Shown one piece after another: positions 37,549 to 47,425 of a stretch of DNA of 64,000 bases (the first letter of the stretch is position 1; each line of letters begins with the position of its first letter). Origin of the DNA: G965276765 sp965276825. GTDB taxonomy: Bacteria; Actinomycetota; Acidimicrobiia; Acidimicrobiales; Palsa-688. The stretch covers positions 3,844,001 to 3,908,000 of the forward strand of contig OZ255630.1 in assembly GCA_965276825.1 (NCBI GenBank), given 5' to 3'. Under the pieces are notes generated by a model, which saw only the letters and a program-made list of their open reading frames with translations, was not told the DNA's origin and searched no databases. The translations under genes were made by a program, and so were the position numbers.

Positions 37549-37620
37549 ATGGCGGCGGGGACGGGTGCGGAGGGGCGGGCAGCGACCGGGGCGCCCGGCT
37601 GCGGCGGTGGGGCGTGCTGA
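37549..37620 (+). CDS. Possible 23-residue leader peptide overlapping the recC start
   Basis: The short frame begins MAAGTGAEGRAA and ends GCGGGAC followed by TGA at 37618-37620. The recC GTG lies at 37614, so the end of the leader and the start of recC overlap. Transcription from the box at 37535 would make this ATG the mRNA 5' end. It could couple translation to recC. Alternatively, one missing G in the GGTGGGG run would fuse it to RecC as its true N-terminus. Confidence 0.4.
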   Translation: MAAGTGAEGRAATGAPGCGGGAC

Positions 37621-40600
37621 CGGTCCACCGCGGGGCGCGCGGCGACGTCTTGGCATCGGGGCTGGCGGCCCTGCTGGCCTCCCCGGGGTCCGACGACCCC
37701 TTCGAGCCCGAGGTCGTCGCCGTCCCCACGCACGGGATCGAGCGGTGGCTCACCCAGCGGCTGGGGTCCACCCTCGGAGCCGGACCCGGCCGCGGCGACG
37801 GGGTGTGCGCGAACGTCGAGTTCCCCTTCCCCGCCCGTCTCGTCGGCGGGGTTACGGCCGCGGCGACGGGCATCGCGCCCGACGAGGACCCCTGGGCGCC
37901 GGAGCGGTCAGCGTGGGCGCTGCTCGAGGTGGTCGACGCCCACCTGGGTGAGCCCTGGCTCGGCCAGCTGGCCGAGCACCTGGGCCGCACCGGGAGCGAC
38001 GCCGACCCGGACGAGTCGAGGGCCCACCGCCGCTTCGCCACCGTCCGACGGCTGGCCGATCTCTTCGACCGCTACGGCGTCCACCGCCCGTCCCTGGTCA
38101 GGGCGTGGGCCGCGGGGGTCGACTGCGACGACGACGGGCGGCCCCTCGACCCGGGGACGGCGTGGCAGGCGGAGCTGTGGCGTCTGCTGCGCTCGCAGCT
38201 GGGCGTGCCGAGCCCGGCCGAGCGCCTGGCCGGCGCCTGCCGGCGGCTCGCCGCCGATCCCGGGCTGGTCGCGCTGCCGCACCGGTTGTCGCTGTTCGGC
38301 CTGACCCGGCTGCCCGGCAGCTACCTCGAGGTCCTGCGGGCCGTCGGTGAGGCACGTGACGTGCACCTCTGGCTCCTGCACCCGTCCCCGGCCCTGTGGC
38401 GCGAGGTCGACGGGGCGCTCCCGGTCGCCGCCCCTCGCGAGCACCGCGCCGGCGGCGGAGCGGCGCAGGTGGCGCGTGCCGCCGACCCCACGGTGCCCCT
38501 CGCCCGCCACCCGCTGCTGCGGTCGTGGGGACGTGACGCCAGGGAGATGCAGCTGGTCATCGGCCCGAGCGGGATCACGCCGGAGGCTGCGCTGGAGGTG
38601 CCGTCCGGCCGGCCCTCGCTCCTCGGCCGGATCCAGCGCGACATCCGCGACAACGCGTGGCCGCCGGCGCCTGGCCCCCTGGAGGCCGGGGACGACAGCG
38701 TGCGGGTGCACGCCTGCCACGGACGCGCCCGCCAGGTCGAGGTGCTGCGCGACGTCGTGTTGCACCTCCTGGAGGACGACCCGACGCTCGAGGCCCGCGA
38801 CGTCATCGTGCTCTGCCCCGACATCGACGACTTCGCTCCCCTGGTGCAGGCCACCTTCGGGGCTGGCGTGACGCCGGGGGCGGCGGAGCTGCGCGTCCGC
38901 CTCGCCGACCGGTCACTGCGCCAGACCAACCCGGTGCTCGCATCCACCTCCCTGCTCCTCGAGCTGGCCGCCGGGCGGGCGACCACGTCAGAGGTGCTCG
39001 ACCTGCTCGGCTCGGCGCCGGTGCGCAGGCGCTTCCGCCTCGACGACGACGAGCTGGCGAGGATCGAGCGGTGGAGCCGTGACGCCGGGGTGCGTTGGGG
39101 TCTCGACGCCGGCTCCCGGTCGGCCTACCTGGACGCCCCGCTCGACGCCGGGACTTGGGCGTGGGGTCTCGACCGGATCCTCCTCGGCGTGGCCATGTCC
39201 GAGGACGAGCTGCCCATCGTCGGTGGGGTGCTGCCCCTCGACGACGTCGACAGTGGCGACGTCGACCTCGCCGGGCGCCTCGCCGAGGCCGTCGACCGGA
39301 TCCAGGCGGCGGTCGAGTCCTTCGCCGGGGCCCATCCCCTCGCAGGGTGGACGGCGCGCATCGCCGACGCGGCCGACGCCCTCTTCGCGGTGAGCGGACC
39401 CGACGAGTGGCAGACGACCCAGCTGCGCGCCCTGCTCGACGGCGTCACGGGCGAGGCCGCGGTGGCTGGGAGCGGCGGGCGGCCGTTGGTGCTGAGCGAG
39501 GTGCGGGCGCTGCTCGCCGACCGCCTGCGCGGCCGCCCGACCCGGGCCAACTTCCGGACCGGCCATCTCACCATGTGCACGCTGGTCCCGATGCGGTCGG
39601 TGCCCCACCGCGTCGTCTGCCTCCTCGGCCTCGACGACGGGGCGTTTCCCCGCCGCGCCGCGGTGGACGGCGACGACGTGCTGGCCCTCCGACCCCGGGT
39701 CGGTGATCGCGACGCCAGGAGCGAGGACCGCCAGTTGCTGCTCGATGCGCTCCTCGCGGCGGGGGACCACCTCGTGGTGACCTACAGCGGACGCGACGAG
39801 CGGACCAACGCGCCGCGTCCCCCCTGCGTGCCAATCGGCGAGCTCCTCGACGTCGTCGAGATGACCGTGACCGGCGCCCCCGGTGCGGCGCGTCGGCAGG
39901 TCGTCGTCCACCACCCGCTGCAGCCCTTCGACGAGCGCAACTTCCGGGGCGGTCCCGGCACGCCGGGACGGAACGGCGCGTGGAGCTTCGACCGCGTGGC
40001 CCTCGCCGGCGCCAGGGCCCAACGCCGCGCCCCCGGCGAGGATCGCCCGTCCGGCGTCCTGCTTCCCGCCCCACCGGCGCCCGGTGACGTGCGCATCGAC
40101 CAGCTGGTGGCCGTGGTCGAGCACCCGGTCAGGGCCTACCTGCGCCAGGGTCTCGGTGTGCGTGCAGGTGGCCCCGACGATGATCCCGACGACGCCCTGC
40201 CGATGGTCCTCGACGCCCTCGAGTCCTGGCAGGTCGGCGACCGGCTCCTCGCCGGTCTGCTCGACGGCGTCGACCCCCGGCGCGCCGGCGACGCCGAGGC
40301 GGCGCGCGGGACGCTGCCTCCCGGGCCCCTCGGGAGGGCGGAGGTCGGGCGGATCCTGCCCGTCGTGCTCGCGGTGGCGGACGCCGCCGGGCGCGCCCCG
40401 ACCGGGGGAATCGAGGTCGACGTCGACCTCGGGGGGCGGCGGCTGACCGGCACGATCCCCGGCGTCGCCGGTGACACCCTCGGTCTGGTCACCTACTCCA
40501 AGGTCGCGGCCAGGCACCGCCTGGGCACGTGGGCCCGGCTCCTGGCCCTCGTCGCCGACCAGCCCGACCGCCCGTGGCGGGCCCGGCTGGTCGGCCGTCG

Positions 40601-41009
40601 CGACGACGGCGCCCAGGTGCTCACCTTGGCCGTCCCCGACGGTGACCCGGCCGTCAGGCGGGCGCGATCCGTGGCCCTGCTCGCCCAGCTGGTCGGCCTG
40701 CACGACCGGGCCAGGCGGGAGCCGCTGCCCCTCGCCGGCGGGAGCGCCTTCGCCTGGGTCACGGCCAGACGCCAGGGTCGCGATCCGGTGGCCGCGGCCA
40801 GGAAGCAGTGGGAGGGGCGCTTCGGTGAGGGCGGCGACGCCGCCCACCTGGCCGCGTTCGGCCGCGTCTTGGGGTTCGACGAGCTCCTCGCCGCGCCCCC
40901 CGATCCCACCGAGGCGGGGCCCGGGTGGGACGAGACGGAGCCGACCCGGTTCGGCCGGTTGGCCCAGCGCCTGTGCGCTCCGCTGCTCGACGCCGAGGTG
41001 CCGAGGTGA
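37614..41009 (+). CDS. recC: Exodeoxyribonuclease V gamma subunit RecC
   Basis: The 1131-residue subunit of the RecBCD helicase-nuclease splits DNA strands at double-strand ends and recognises Chi-type signals. It starts at LTVHRGARGDVLASGLAALL, followed by PTHGIERWLTQRLG, the N-terminal region conserved in RecC. The inactive helicase-like domains follow, with HACHGRARQVEVLRD near 365 and LTMCTLVPMRSVPHRVVCLLGLDDGAFPR near 655. GTG 37614 is the only plausible in-frame start after a long stretch without ATG or GTG. The stop overlaps the recB start in a GTGA, so the operon is translationally coupled. Confidence 0.92.
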   Translation: MLTVHRGARGDVLASGLAALLASPGSDDPFEPEVVAVPTHGIERWLTQRLGSTLGAGPGRGDGVCANVEFPFPARLVGGVTAAATGIAPDEDPWAPERSAWALLEVVDAHLGEPWLGQLAEHLGRTGSDADPDESRAHRRFATVRRLADLFDRYGVHRPSLVRAWAAGVDCDDDGRPLDPGTAWQAELWRLLRSQLGVPSPAERLAGACRRLAADPGLVALPHRLSLFGLTRLPGSYLEVLRAVGEARDVHLWLLHPSPALWREVDGALPVAAPREHRAGGGAAQVARAADPTVPLARHPLLRSWGRDAREMQLVIGPSGITPEAALEVPSGRPSLLGRIQRDIRDNAWPPAPGPLEAGDDSVRVHACHGRARQVEVLRDVVLHLLEDDPTLEARDVIVLCPDIDDFAPLVQATFGAGVTPGAAELRVRLADRSLRQTNPVLASTSLLLELAAGRATTSEVLDLLGSAPVRRRFRLDDDELARIERWSRDAGVRWGLDAGSRSAYLDAPLDAGTWAWGLDRILLGVAMSEDELPIVGGVLPLDDVDSGDVDLAGRLAEAVDRIQAAVESFAGAHPLAGWTARIADAADALFAVSGPDEWQTTQLRALLDGVTGEAAVAGSGGRPLVLSEVRALLADRLRGRPTRANFRTGHLTMCTLVPMRSVPHRVVCLLGLDDGAFPRRAAVDGDDVLALRPRVGDRDARSEDRQLLLDALLAAGDHLVVTYSGRDERTNAPRPPCVPIGELLDVVEMTVTGAPGAARRQVVVHHPLQPFDERNFRGGPGTPGRNGAWSFDRVALAGARAQRRAPGEDRPSGVLLPAPPAPGDVRIDQLVAVVEHPVRAYLRQGLGVRAGGPDDDPDDALPMVLDALESWQVGDRLLAGLLDGVDPRRAGDAEAARGTLPPGPLGRAEVGRILPVVLAVADAAGRAPTGGIEVDVDLGGRRLTGTIPGVAGDTLGLVTYSKVAARHRLGTWARLLALVADQPDRPWRARLVGRRDDGAQVLTLAVPDGDPAVRRARSVALLAQLVGLHDRARREPLPLAGGSAFAWVTARRQGRDPVAAARKQWEGRFGEGGDAAHLAAFGRVLGFDELLAAPPDPTEAGPGWDETEPTRFGRLAQRLCAPLLDAEVPR

Positions 41010-44000
41010 GCAACCCGGGGACGCCGCCGCCACCACCGTCACCACCACCACCGTCCGTTCGCGCGCCGCTGGGCGCGCCGGCCCCGTTCGACGTGTGCGG
41101 GCCCCTCCCGACCGGGCTCACCGTCCTCGAGGCGTCGGCGGGCACGGGCAAGACGTGGAGCATCGCCGCGCTGGTCGCCCGGTACGTGGCCGATGGCGTC
41201 CCGGTCGACGGCCTGCTGGTCGTGACCTTCACGCGGGCCGCGACCGGCGAGCTGCGCGACCGGGTCCGGGAGCGCCTGCGCGACACCGAAGCCGGGCTCG
41301 CCCGGCTGCTCGGCGCCGGAGCTGCCGGTGCCGGGGGCCACGCCCGCAGCCCCGGGACAACGACGTCGACGACCGACCCGGTGGTGGCCCTGCTGGCCGC
41401 CGACGGCCCGGAGATCGCCGAGGTCCGCCGCCGCCGGCTGGCCGACGCCATCGGCGACTTCGATGCCGCGACGGTCACCACGACCCACGGGTTCTGCGAG
41501 CTGGTCCTCTCCGGGCTCGGCACGGCCGGCGACGTCGACCGTGAGATCACCTTCGAGCCCGACACCGACGAGTTGGTCGAGGAGGTCGCCGACGACCTGT
41601 ACCTCCGGTTGGCGGCCGACGCCGTCCCGGACTTCGGCCCCGGCGACGCCCGGCAGATCGCCGCCGCGGTGATGCGCCACCCCGGCGCCAGGATCGCCCC
41701 TCCGCCGATCGCCCTTCCGCCGATCACCACCGGCGGGGTGGCGGCGGACCGGGCCCGCTTCGCGACGGCGGTCAGGGACGAGGTGGCCAGGCGCAAGCTG
41801 CGCACCGCCACCCTCGGCTACGACGACCTGCTGCACCGCCTGGCCGACGCGCTCGGGTCGGGCCGGGCGGAGGCGGCCAGGGCCCGCTTCCGTGCCAGGT
41901 ACCGAGTGGCCCTCGTCGACGAGTTCCAGGACACCGACCCGGTCCAGTGGCGCATCCTCGAGGAGCTCTTCGTCGCCCCCGGCTGCAGCCTCGTGCTGAT
42001 CGGGGACCCCAAGCAGGCGATCTACAACTTCCGCGGCGCGGACGTCACCGCCTATCTGACCGCCGCGGAGCGGGCCACGACGACCGCGACCCTCGGGGTC
42101 AACTGGCGCAGCGATCCCGAGCTGCTCGACGCGCTCGACGGGTTGCTGCGCGGCGCCACCCTGGGACACCCGAGGATCGCCTATCGAAAGGTCGAGGCGG
42201 CGCTCGACCCGACCAGAGCCCGGCTGGAGGGCGCCCCGGACCCGGCCGCCATGCGGATCAGGATGCTGCCGGGTGACGCCCGGATCGTGCCGCTCCTGCG
42301 CAGCGGTCGGCCCTCCAAACCCGGCGCCCGCAGGGCCATCGCCAACGACCTGGCCGCCGACCTGGCCGGACTGCTCTCCGCCGTCCCTGCTCTCGTCCGA
42401 CGCGACCGTGCCGGGGGCGAGCTCGAGCGGGAGGACCTGCACCCCGGGCACGTCGCCGTGCTCGTCAGCACCCACGACGAAGCCGAGCTGGTCCACACCG
42501 CTCTCGGACGGGCCGGCGTCCCTGCGGTCATCAACGGAGCAGGGAGCGTGTTCGCCGCGCCCGTCGCCTCCGAGTGGCTGGCCCTCGTCGAAGCCGTCGA
42601 GCGGCCGTCGTCGGAGCTGCGGGCCCGCACGGCGGCGCGCACCAGCTTCGTGGGGTGGGAGGACCCGCAGGTGGCGGCCGCGTCCGATGACGAGCTGGCC
42701 CGGCTGCAGGCCACGCTGCAGCAGTGGGCGGCCGTGCTCGAGCGCGACGGCGTCGCCGCCATGCTCGAATCGGTCACCGCGGCGACCGACCTGCCGGCGA
42801 GGATCCTCGGTCGGCACGGGGGCGAGCGCCACCTCACCGACCTCCGCCACATCGGCCAGCTGCTGCACGCCGAGGCGACCAGGGAGCGGATGGGGGTCAA
42901 TGCCCTCGCCGGTTGGTTGCGCCAGCGGATCGTCAGGGCGGGCGACGACGGGTCGGCCGCCGAGGAGCGCACCCGAAGGCTCGAGACCGACGCCGACGCC
43001 GTCCAGGTCATCACCATCCACCGGGCCAAGGGTCTCGAGTTCCCCGTCGTCTACGCCCCCTACCTGTGGGCGACGGGTCACCGCAGGCAGGACGCGTTTC
43101 CGGTCTGCCACGACCCGGACGACCCGGGTCGGCGCGTCGTCGACGTCGGCGGCCCCTCCGGTCGGGGGCTGGTCGCACACCAGCTGGCCGCGGGCAGGGA
43201 GGACAGCGCCGAGGAGCTCCGGCGCACCTACGTGGCCCTGACCCGCGCCCGCCACCAGCTCGTCGTGTGGTGGGCCGGGTCCGACGACAGCGGCAGCTCG
43301 GCTATGGCCCGGCTCCTGGCCAGGAGACCGGACGGCGAGGTCGGAGAGCCGCTGCGCAGGCCGGTCACCGACGAGGAGATGGAGCGCCGGATCCGCGACG
43401 TGGCCGCGTGCGCGCCCGAGAGCGTCAGCGTCTCCCACGTCGGCCGGCAGGCCGAGCTCCGCTGGACGCCGCCGCGACGCCCCGACACGCCCCTCGCCGT
43501 CAGCGTCTTCGACCGCGCCCTCGACGCCGCCTGGCGTCGGTCCTCCTACAGCGCCATCACCGCGGCGGCGGCCCACGGCGACCGAGCCGTCGTCGGCAGC
43601 GAGCCCGACGATGCCGGCACGACCGACGAGAGCATCGCCGGGGGCGACGCCGTCACCGCCGACGCGTGGCCACCGGCGTCCTCGGACCTCCCTCCCGAGG
43701 TGGTGGTGTCGCCCATGGCCGATCTTCCCGGAGGGCCGGCCTTGGGCACGCTCGTCCACGCCGTGCTCGAGCGGCTCGACTTCGCCGCCACCGACCTCCG
43801 CTCGGCGGCCGCCGCAGCCGTGGAGGAGGCCGCGGCCGTGATCGCTCCGGTCGACGGCGTCGACCGGAGCATCCTCGCCTCCGCCGTCGCGACCGTCGTC
43901 GAGACGCCCCTCGGCGCCGACGTCGGCGATCGCCGTCTGCGTGACTTCCCGAGGGGCGACCGTCTCGACGAGCTCGCCTTCGAGCTGCCCGTCGCAGGCG

Positions 44001-44536
44001 GGGACCTGGCCGTCGGCACCGTCGAGGTGGCCGACGTCGCCGCGCTGCTCGCCGAGACCCTGGCCGCCGACGATCCCCTGGCGGCCTACCCAGAGCGCCT
44101 GGCCGAACCTTCCGTGGCCTCCTCGCTCCGGGGCTACCTGACGGGGAGCATCGACGTCGTCCTCCGGGCCCGTGGTCCCGACGGGACGCCGAGGTACCAC
44201 GTGGTCGACTACAAGACCAACCGGCTCGGGCGGCGCGACGAGCCGCTCGCCACGGCCGCCTACGCGCCGTCCGGGTTGGCCGCGGCGATGATCGGCGGCC
44301 ACTACCCCCTGCAGGCGCTGCTCTACTCGGTGGCGCTCCACCGCTACCTCCGCTGGCGCCAACCGGGCTACGACCCGGCCGTGCACATCGGCTCGTGCCT
44401 CTACCTGTTCGTGCGGGGCATGGCCGGCGCCCGCACCCCTCGCGAGGGCTCCCGTCCCTGCGGGGTGTTTGCCTGGACGCCCCCGCCGATGCTCGTCCCC
44501 GCGCTCTCCGACCTGCTCGACCGGGGCCGGCCGTGA
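41006..44536 (+). CDS. recB: Exodeoxyribonuclease V beta subunit RecB
   Basis: The 1176-residue UvrD-like 3'-5' helicase is fused to a C-terminal nuclease. Walker A is ASAGTGKTW with Lys49. FTRAATGELRDRVRERL, the DEFQDTDPVQW box and HRAKGLEFPVV are helicase motifs, and RRTYVALTRARHQL is motif VI. The nuclease has Asp1068 and Lys1070 in VVDYKTNRLG, equivalent to Asp1080 and Lys1082 of the E. coli enzyme. A Pro-rich tail opens the protein. It overlaps recC and recD by 4 nt each. Confidence 0.95.
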   Translation: MSNPGTPPPPPSPPPPSVRAPLGAPAPFDVCGPLPTGLTVLEASAGTGKTWSIAALVARYVADGVPVDGLLVVTFTRAATGELRDRVRERLRDTEAGLARLLGAGAAGAGGHARSPGTTTSTTDPVVALLAADGPEIAEVRRRRLADAIGDFDAATVTTTHGFCELVLSGLGTAGDVDREITFEPDTDELVEEVADDLYLRLAADAVPDFGPGDARQIAAAVMRHPGARIAPPPIALPPITTGGVAADRARFATAVRDEVARRKLRTATLGYDDLLHRLADALGSGRAEAARARFRARYRVALVDEFQDTDPVQWRILEELFVAPGCSLVLIGDPKQAIYNFRGADVTAYLTAAERATTTATLGVNWRSDPELLDALDGLLRGATLGHPRIAYRKVEAALDPTRARLEGAPDPAAMRIRMLPGDARIVPLLRSGRPSKPGARRAIANDLAADLAGLLSAVPALVRRDRAGGELEREDLHPGHVAVLVSTHDEAELVHTALGRAGVPAVINGAGSVFAAPVASEWLALVEAVERPSSELRARTAARTSFVGWEDPQVAAASDDELARLQATLQQWAAVLERDGVAAMLESVTAATDLPARILGRHGGERHLTDLRHIGQLLHAEATRERMGVNALAGWLRQRIVRAGDDGSAAEERTRRLETDADAVQVITIHRAKGLEFPVVYAPYLWATGHRRQDAFPVCHDPDDPGRRVVDVGGPSGRGLVAHQLAAGREDSAEELRRTYVALTRARHQLVVWWAGSDDSGSSAMARLLARRPDGEVGEPLRRPVTDEEMERRIRDVAACAPESVSVSHVGRQAELRWTPPRRPDTPLAVSVFDRALDAAWRRSSYSAITAAAAHGDRAVVGSEPDDAGTTDESIAGGDAVTADAWPPASSDLPPEVVVSPMADLPGGPALGTLVHAVLERLDFAATDLRSAAAAAVEEAAAVIAPVDGVDRSILASAVATVVETPLGADVGDRRLRDFPRGDRLDELAFELPVAGGDLAVGTVEVADVAALLAETLAADDPLAAYPERLAEPSVASSLRGYLTGSIDVVLRARGPDGTPRYHVVDYKTNRLGRRDEPLATAAYAPSGLAAAMIGGHYPLQALLYSVALHRYLRWRQPGYDPAVHIGSCLYLFVRGMAGARTPREGSRPCGVFAWTPPPMLVPALSDLLDRGRP

Positions 44537-46503
44537 CGGCGACGCCGCCGGCGGTGGCATCTCGTGGACCCGTGGGAGGGGACCTCGCGTCGGACCCCCT
44601 CCTGGCCCGCAGGGCGTCGGGCCTGCTCGCCGATTTCCACGCCGGTGGCGTGGTGAGCGCGGCCGACGTGCACGTGGCGGCGAGGATCGCCCGCCTGACG
44701 GGTGAGACCGATCCGGCCGTCGGCGTGGCCGTCGCGCTGACGGTGCGCGGCCTGCGACTCGGGCACGTGTGCGTGGATGTCGGCCGGGCGGCGCGGACGG
44801 TGACCGTCGACGACGACCGCGGGGTCGACCCCGCCGACCTGGCGTGGCCCGATCCGGACCTCTGGCGGGACCGCCTGGCCGCCAGCCCGGCGGTGGCCGT
44901 CGGCGACGACGCCCCGACCGGTCGCCCGTTGCGCCTCGTCGGCCGTCTCCTCTACCTCGACAGGTACTGGCGCCAGGAGCGCCTCGTCGCCGCCGACCTG
45001 CTCAGCCGGGCCGACGGCGCCCCGGTGGTCGACGACGAGCGGCTCCGATCCGACCTCGACCGGCTCTTCGGGCCTGCGGCCGGACCCGGTGGGGCCGCCG
45101 GTGGGCCCGACCTGCAACGGGTCGCCGCCGCGGCGGCGGTGCTCTCGCGCTTCGCGGTCATCGCCGGCGGGCCTGGCACGGGCAAGACCACGACCGTCGC
45201 GCGCCTGTTGGCCCTCGTCGAGGGTCAGCACACCGCCGCCGGCCTCGCGCCCCCGCGCGTCGCGCTCGCCGCACCGACCGGTCGGGCCGCGTCGCGCCTC
45301 GGCGAGGCGGTGCGGCAGGAAGCCGCGGTGATCGACGTCGACGCTGCGGTCGCGACCCGACTGGCGACGACCGGGGCGTCGACGATCCACCGCCTCCTCG
45401 GCTGGCGCCCCGACAGCGCCTCCCGGTTCCTCCATGACCGGCGCAACCGTCTGCCCCACGACGTGGTGGTCGTGGACGAGTCGTCGATGGTGTCGTTGTC
45501 GCTCATGGCGGGGCTCGTCGACGCGCTCCGGCCCGACGCCCGCCTGGTGCTCGTCGGCGACCCCGAGCAGCTCGCTTCGGTCGAAGCCGGGGCGGTCCTC
45601 GGCGACATCGTCGGTCCGGCCCGGGGCGGTGGGGGCGTCCGTCCGGCCGCCAGGCGCCGGCTCGAGGCCGCGACCGGCGTCCGCGCCGGACCGGACACGA
45701 GCAGCCCGCTGGGCTCGGCCCTCGGTGACGGCATCGTGGTGCTCCAGCGCGTCCACCGCTTCGGGGGCGGCATCGGCGCCCTCGCCGCGGCGATCGCGTC
45801 CGGCGACGAGGACCGGACCCTCGAGGTGCTCGCCGCCGGGACCGGCGGGGTGCGGTGGTTGCAGGAGGGCGCAGGGGACGCGACCGTCAGGGACGAGGTG
45901 GTGACCGCCGGCGTGCGGGTGGTCGGCGCGGCGCGCCACGGTGACGGCGCGGCCGCCCTCGCCGCCCTCGGCTCGCTGCGGGTGCTCTGCGCCCACCGAC
46001 GCGGCCCGGGCGGCGTGGCCGACGCCAACGACCGGATCGAGTCCTGGCTGGCCGCCGCGGTGGACGGCTACGGGGTGCCGGATCCGTGGTATCCCGGGCG
46101 CCCGCTCCTCGTGACGGTCAACGACGCGGACCTCGGCCTGCACAACGGCGACTCGGGGGTGGTGTGCACCGGGGACGGTGGTGGCCCCGTGGCCGTGTTC
46201 GAGCGGGCCGACGGCCTGGTGCGGGTGCCGCCGGCCAGGCTCGGCGCAGTCGAGACCCTGCATGCCATGACGATCCACAAGAGCCAGGGCTCGCAGTTTG
46301 CCGGCGTGGTGGTCGTCCTGCCGCCCGCGGTCTCGCCCATCCTCACCAGGGAGCTGCTCTACACGGCGGTGACCCGGGCGGTCCAACGGGTCACCGTGAT
46401 CGGCGCGCCGGAGGTGGTGGCCGCGGCGGTGGCGTCGCCGATCACCCGGGCGTCGGGTCTGCGCGCCCGGCTCTGGGGCGACGACAGCGCCGGGGCCGGC
46501 TGA
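44533..46503 (+). CDS. recD: Exodeoxyribonuclease V alpha subunit RecD
   Basis: The 656-residue SF1B 5'-3' helicase of the RecBCD complex has Walker A GGPGTGKTTT with Lys218, VVDESSMVSL as Walker B, GDPEQLASVEAGAVL, and C-terminal MTIHKSQGSQFAGV plus YTAVTRAVQRV motifs. The N-terminal region (about 1-180) should contact RecC. The GTG start overlaps the recB stop. Its last 145 bp are antisense to the 3' end of the next, convergent gene. Confidence 0.95.
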   Translation: MTATPPAVASRGPVGGDLASDPLLARRASGLLADFHAGGVVSAADVHVAARIARLTGETDPAVGVAVALTVRGLRLGHVCVDVGRAARTVTVDDDRGVDPADLAWPDPDLWRDRLAASPAVAVGDDAPTGRPLRLVGRLLYLDRYWRQERLVAADLLSRADGAPVVDDERLRSDLDRLFGPAAGPGGAAGGPDLQRVAAAAAVLSRFAVIAGGPGTGKTTTVARLLALVEGQHTAAGLAPPRVALAAPTGRAASRLGEAVRQEAAVIDVDAAVATRLATTGASTIHRLLGWRPDSASRFLHDRRNRLPHDVVVVDESSMVSLSLMAGLVDALRPDARLVLVGDPEQLASVEAGAVLGDIVGPARGGGGVRPAARRRLEAATGVRAGPDTSSPLGSALGDGIVVLQRVHRFGGGIGALAAAIASGDEDRTLEVLAAGTGGVRWLQEGAGDATVRDEVVTAGVRVVGAARHGDGAAALAALGSLRVLCAHRRGPGGVADANDRIESWLAAAVDGYGVPDPWYPGRPLLVTVNDADLGLHNGDSGVVCTGDGGGPVAVFERADGLVRVPPARLGAVETLHAMTIHKSQGSQFAGVVVVLPPAVSPILTRELLYTAVTRAVQRVTVIGAPEVVAAAVASPITRASGLRARLWGDDSAGAG

Positions 46504-47318
46504 TCGAGCAGGGTCACGCCCGGCGGCGCGGTCGGCAGGCGGACGGCCCCCGACGGGGCCGAGACCGTCGCGGGGCGCCCCCAGGCTCCGAAGCGGATCA
46601 CGCTGCTCCCCGTCGCGGCCTGCTGGGTGACCCGGAGCGGGAGGGGCCGAGGGCCGGTGGACACCCACACGGTCTGGGTGGCGCCACCCTGCGCCGCGCC
46701 CAGGTGACTGACGATGCGCAGCACCTGGCGTCCGCCGAGGACCGCCGGGCGCATCTGCGGGTGACGTCCGACGGGGATGGTCTGCAGCACCGAGCCGAGG
46801 GTCACGCCGGCGGTGACGCGGGCGTAGGCGGCGTCGCCGTGGGCCAGCTCGACCCAGCGACCCCCGACGCGCACGGCGATCCCGGATGGCTCGGACGCCA
46901 ACGCCTCGAGCGCCCGGGTGGACCCGAGCACGTAGGTCGCGGGACCGAGGACCACGATCGACAGGGTCAGGCCGCCGACGGCGTAGCGCTGGCGCCCCTC
47001 GCCGGGTCCGGAGTCCTGCACCGACAGGCCGTGGCCGCCGCTCGCCGCCGGCAGGACCGACGTGGTGACCACGTGGGCCCAGCGGGCGGAGGTCGCGTCC
47101 GCCAGCGCCCGGCTGAGCGTGGGGCCGCCGGGGCGGGACGGGGGGGCGGCGTCGTGCGGGGCCGTCGTCACCGGCAGGGAGCCGCGCGGGGCCGGCGCCG
47201 TCGGCGGCGGGGTGCCACCGGGGGCGTGGGCCGCAGGCCGGGTCGGGGCGCCGCAGGCGGCCAGCGCCAGGCCGAGGACGACGGCCGCGACACCGCTGCT
47301 ACCTCGCGTCCCCGGCAC
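46359..47318 (-). CDS. Putative lipoprotein whose 3' end overlaps recD
   Basis: The 319-residue protein has a signal peptide with lipobox LALAAC, so Cys22 would be lipidated, then a Pro/Ala-rich linker and a beta-rich domain (about 65-270). The domain includes VGGLTLSIVVLGPATYVLGS, VGGRWVELAHGDAAYARV and LGGRQVLRIVSHLG, which together resemble LppX/LprG-like or related periplasmic carriers in general pattern. I am not sure of the family. The natural domain appears to end near GVTLLDQ. The last 48 residues are antisense to recD and low-complexity, so the original stop may have been lost. Confidence 0.65.
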   Translation of the reverse strand: MPGTRGSSGVAAVVLGLALAACGAPTRPAAHAPGGTPPPTAPAPRGSLPVTTAPHDAAPPSRPGGPTLSRALADATSARWAHVVTTSVLPAASGGHGLSVQDSGPGEGRQRYAVGGLTLSIVVLGPATYVLGSTRALEALASEPSGIAVRVGGRWVELAHGDAAYARVTAGVTLGSVLQTIPVGRHPQMRPAVLGGRQVLRIVSHLGAAQGGATQTVWVSTGPRPLPLRVTQQAATGSSVIRFGAWGRPATVSAPSGAVRLPTAPPGVTLLDQPAPALSSPQSRARRPDARVIGDATAAATTSGAPITVTRWTARVTAV

Positions 47319-47412
47319 CTCCCGGTCCTACCCGGGCCGCCCGCCACCGACCCGCCATCGCCGCGACACCGGGAGGTCACGACGCGTTCAGCCTGCCGTT
47401 CCCCTCGACCCG

Positions 47413-47418
47413 TACTGT
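47413..47418 (+). promoter_or_regulatory. Putative -10 box (TACTGT) of the ABC operon
   Basis: TACTGT lies 7 nt before the GTG at 47426 with no Shine-Dalgarno, which suggests a leaderless operon mRNA. Confidence 0.35.
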
Positions 47419-47425
47419 CCCTCCC

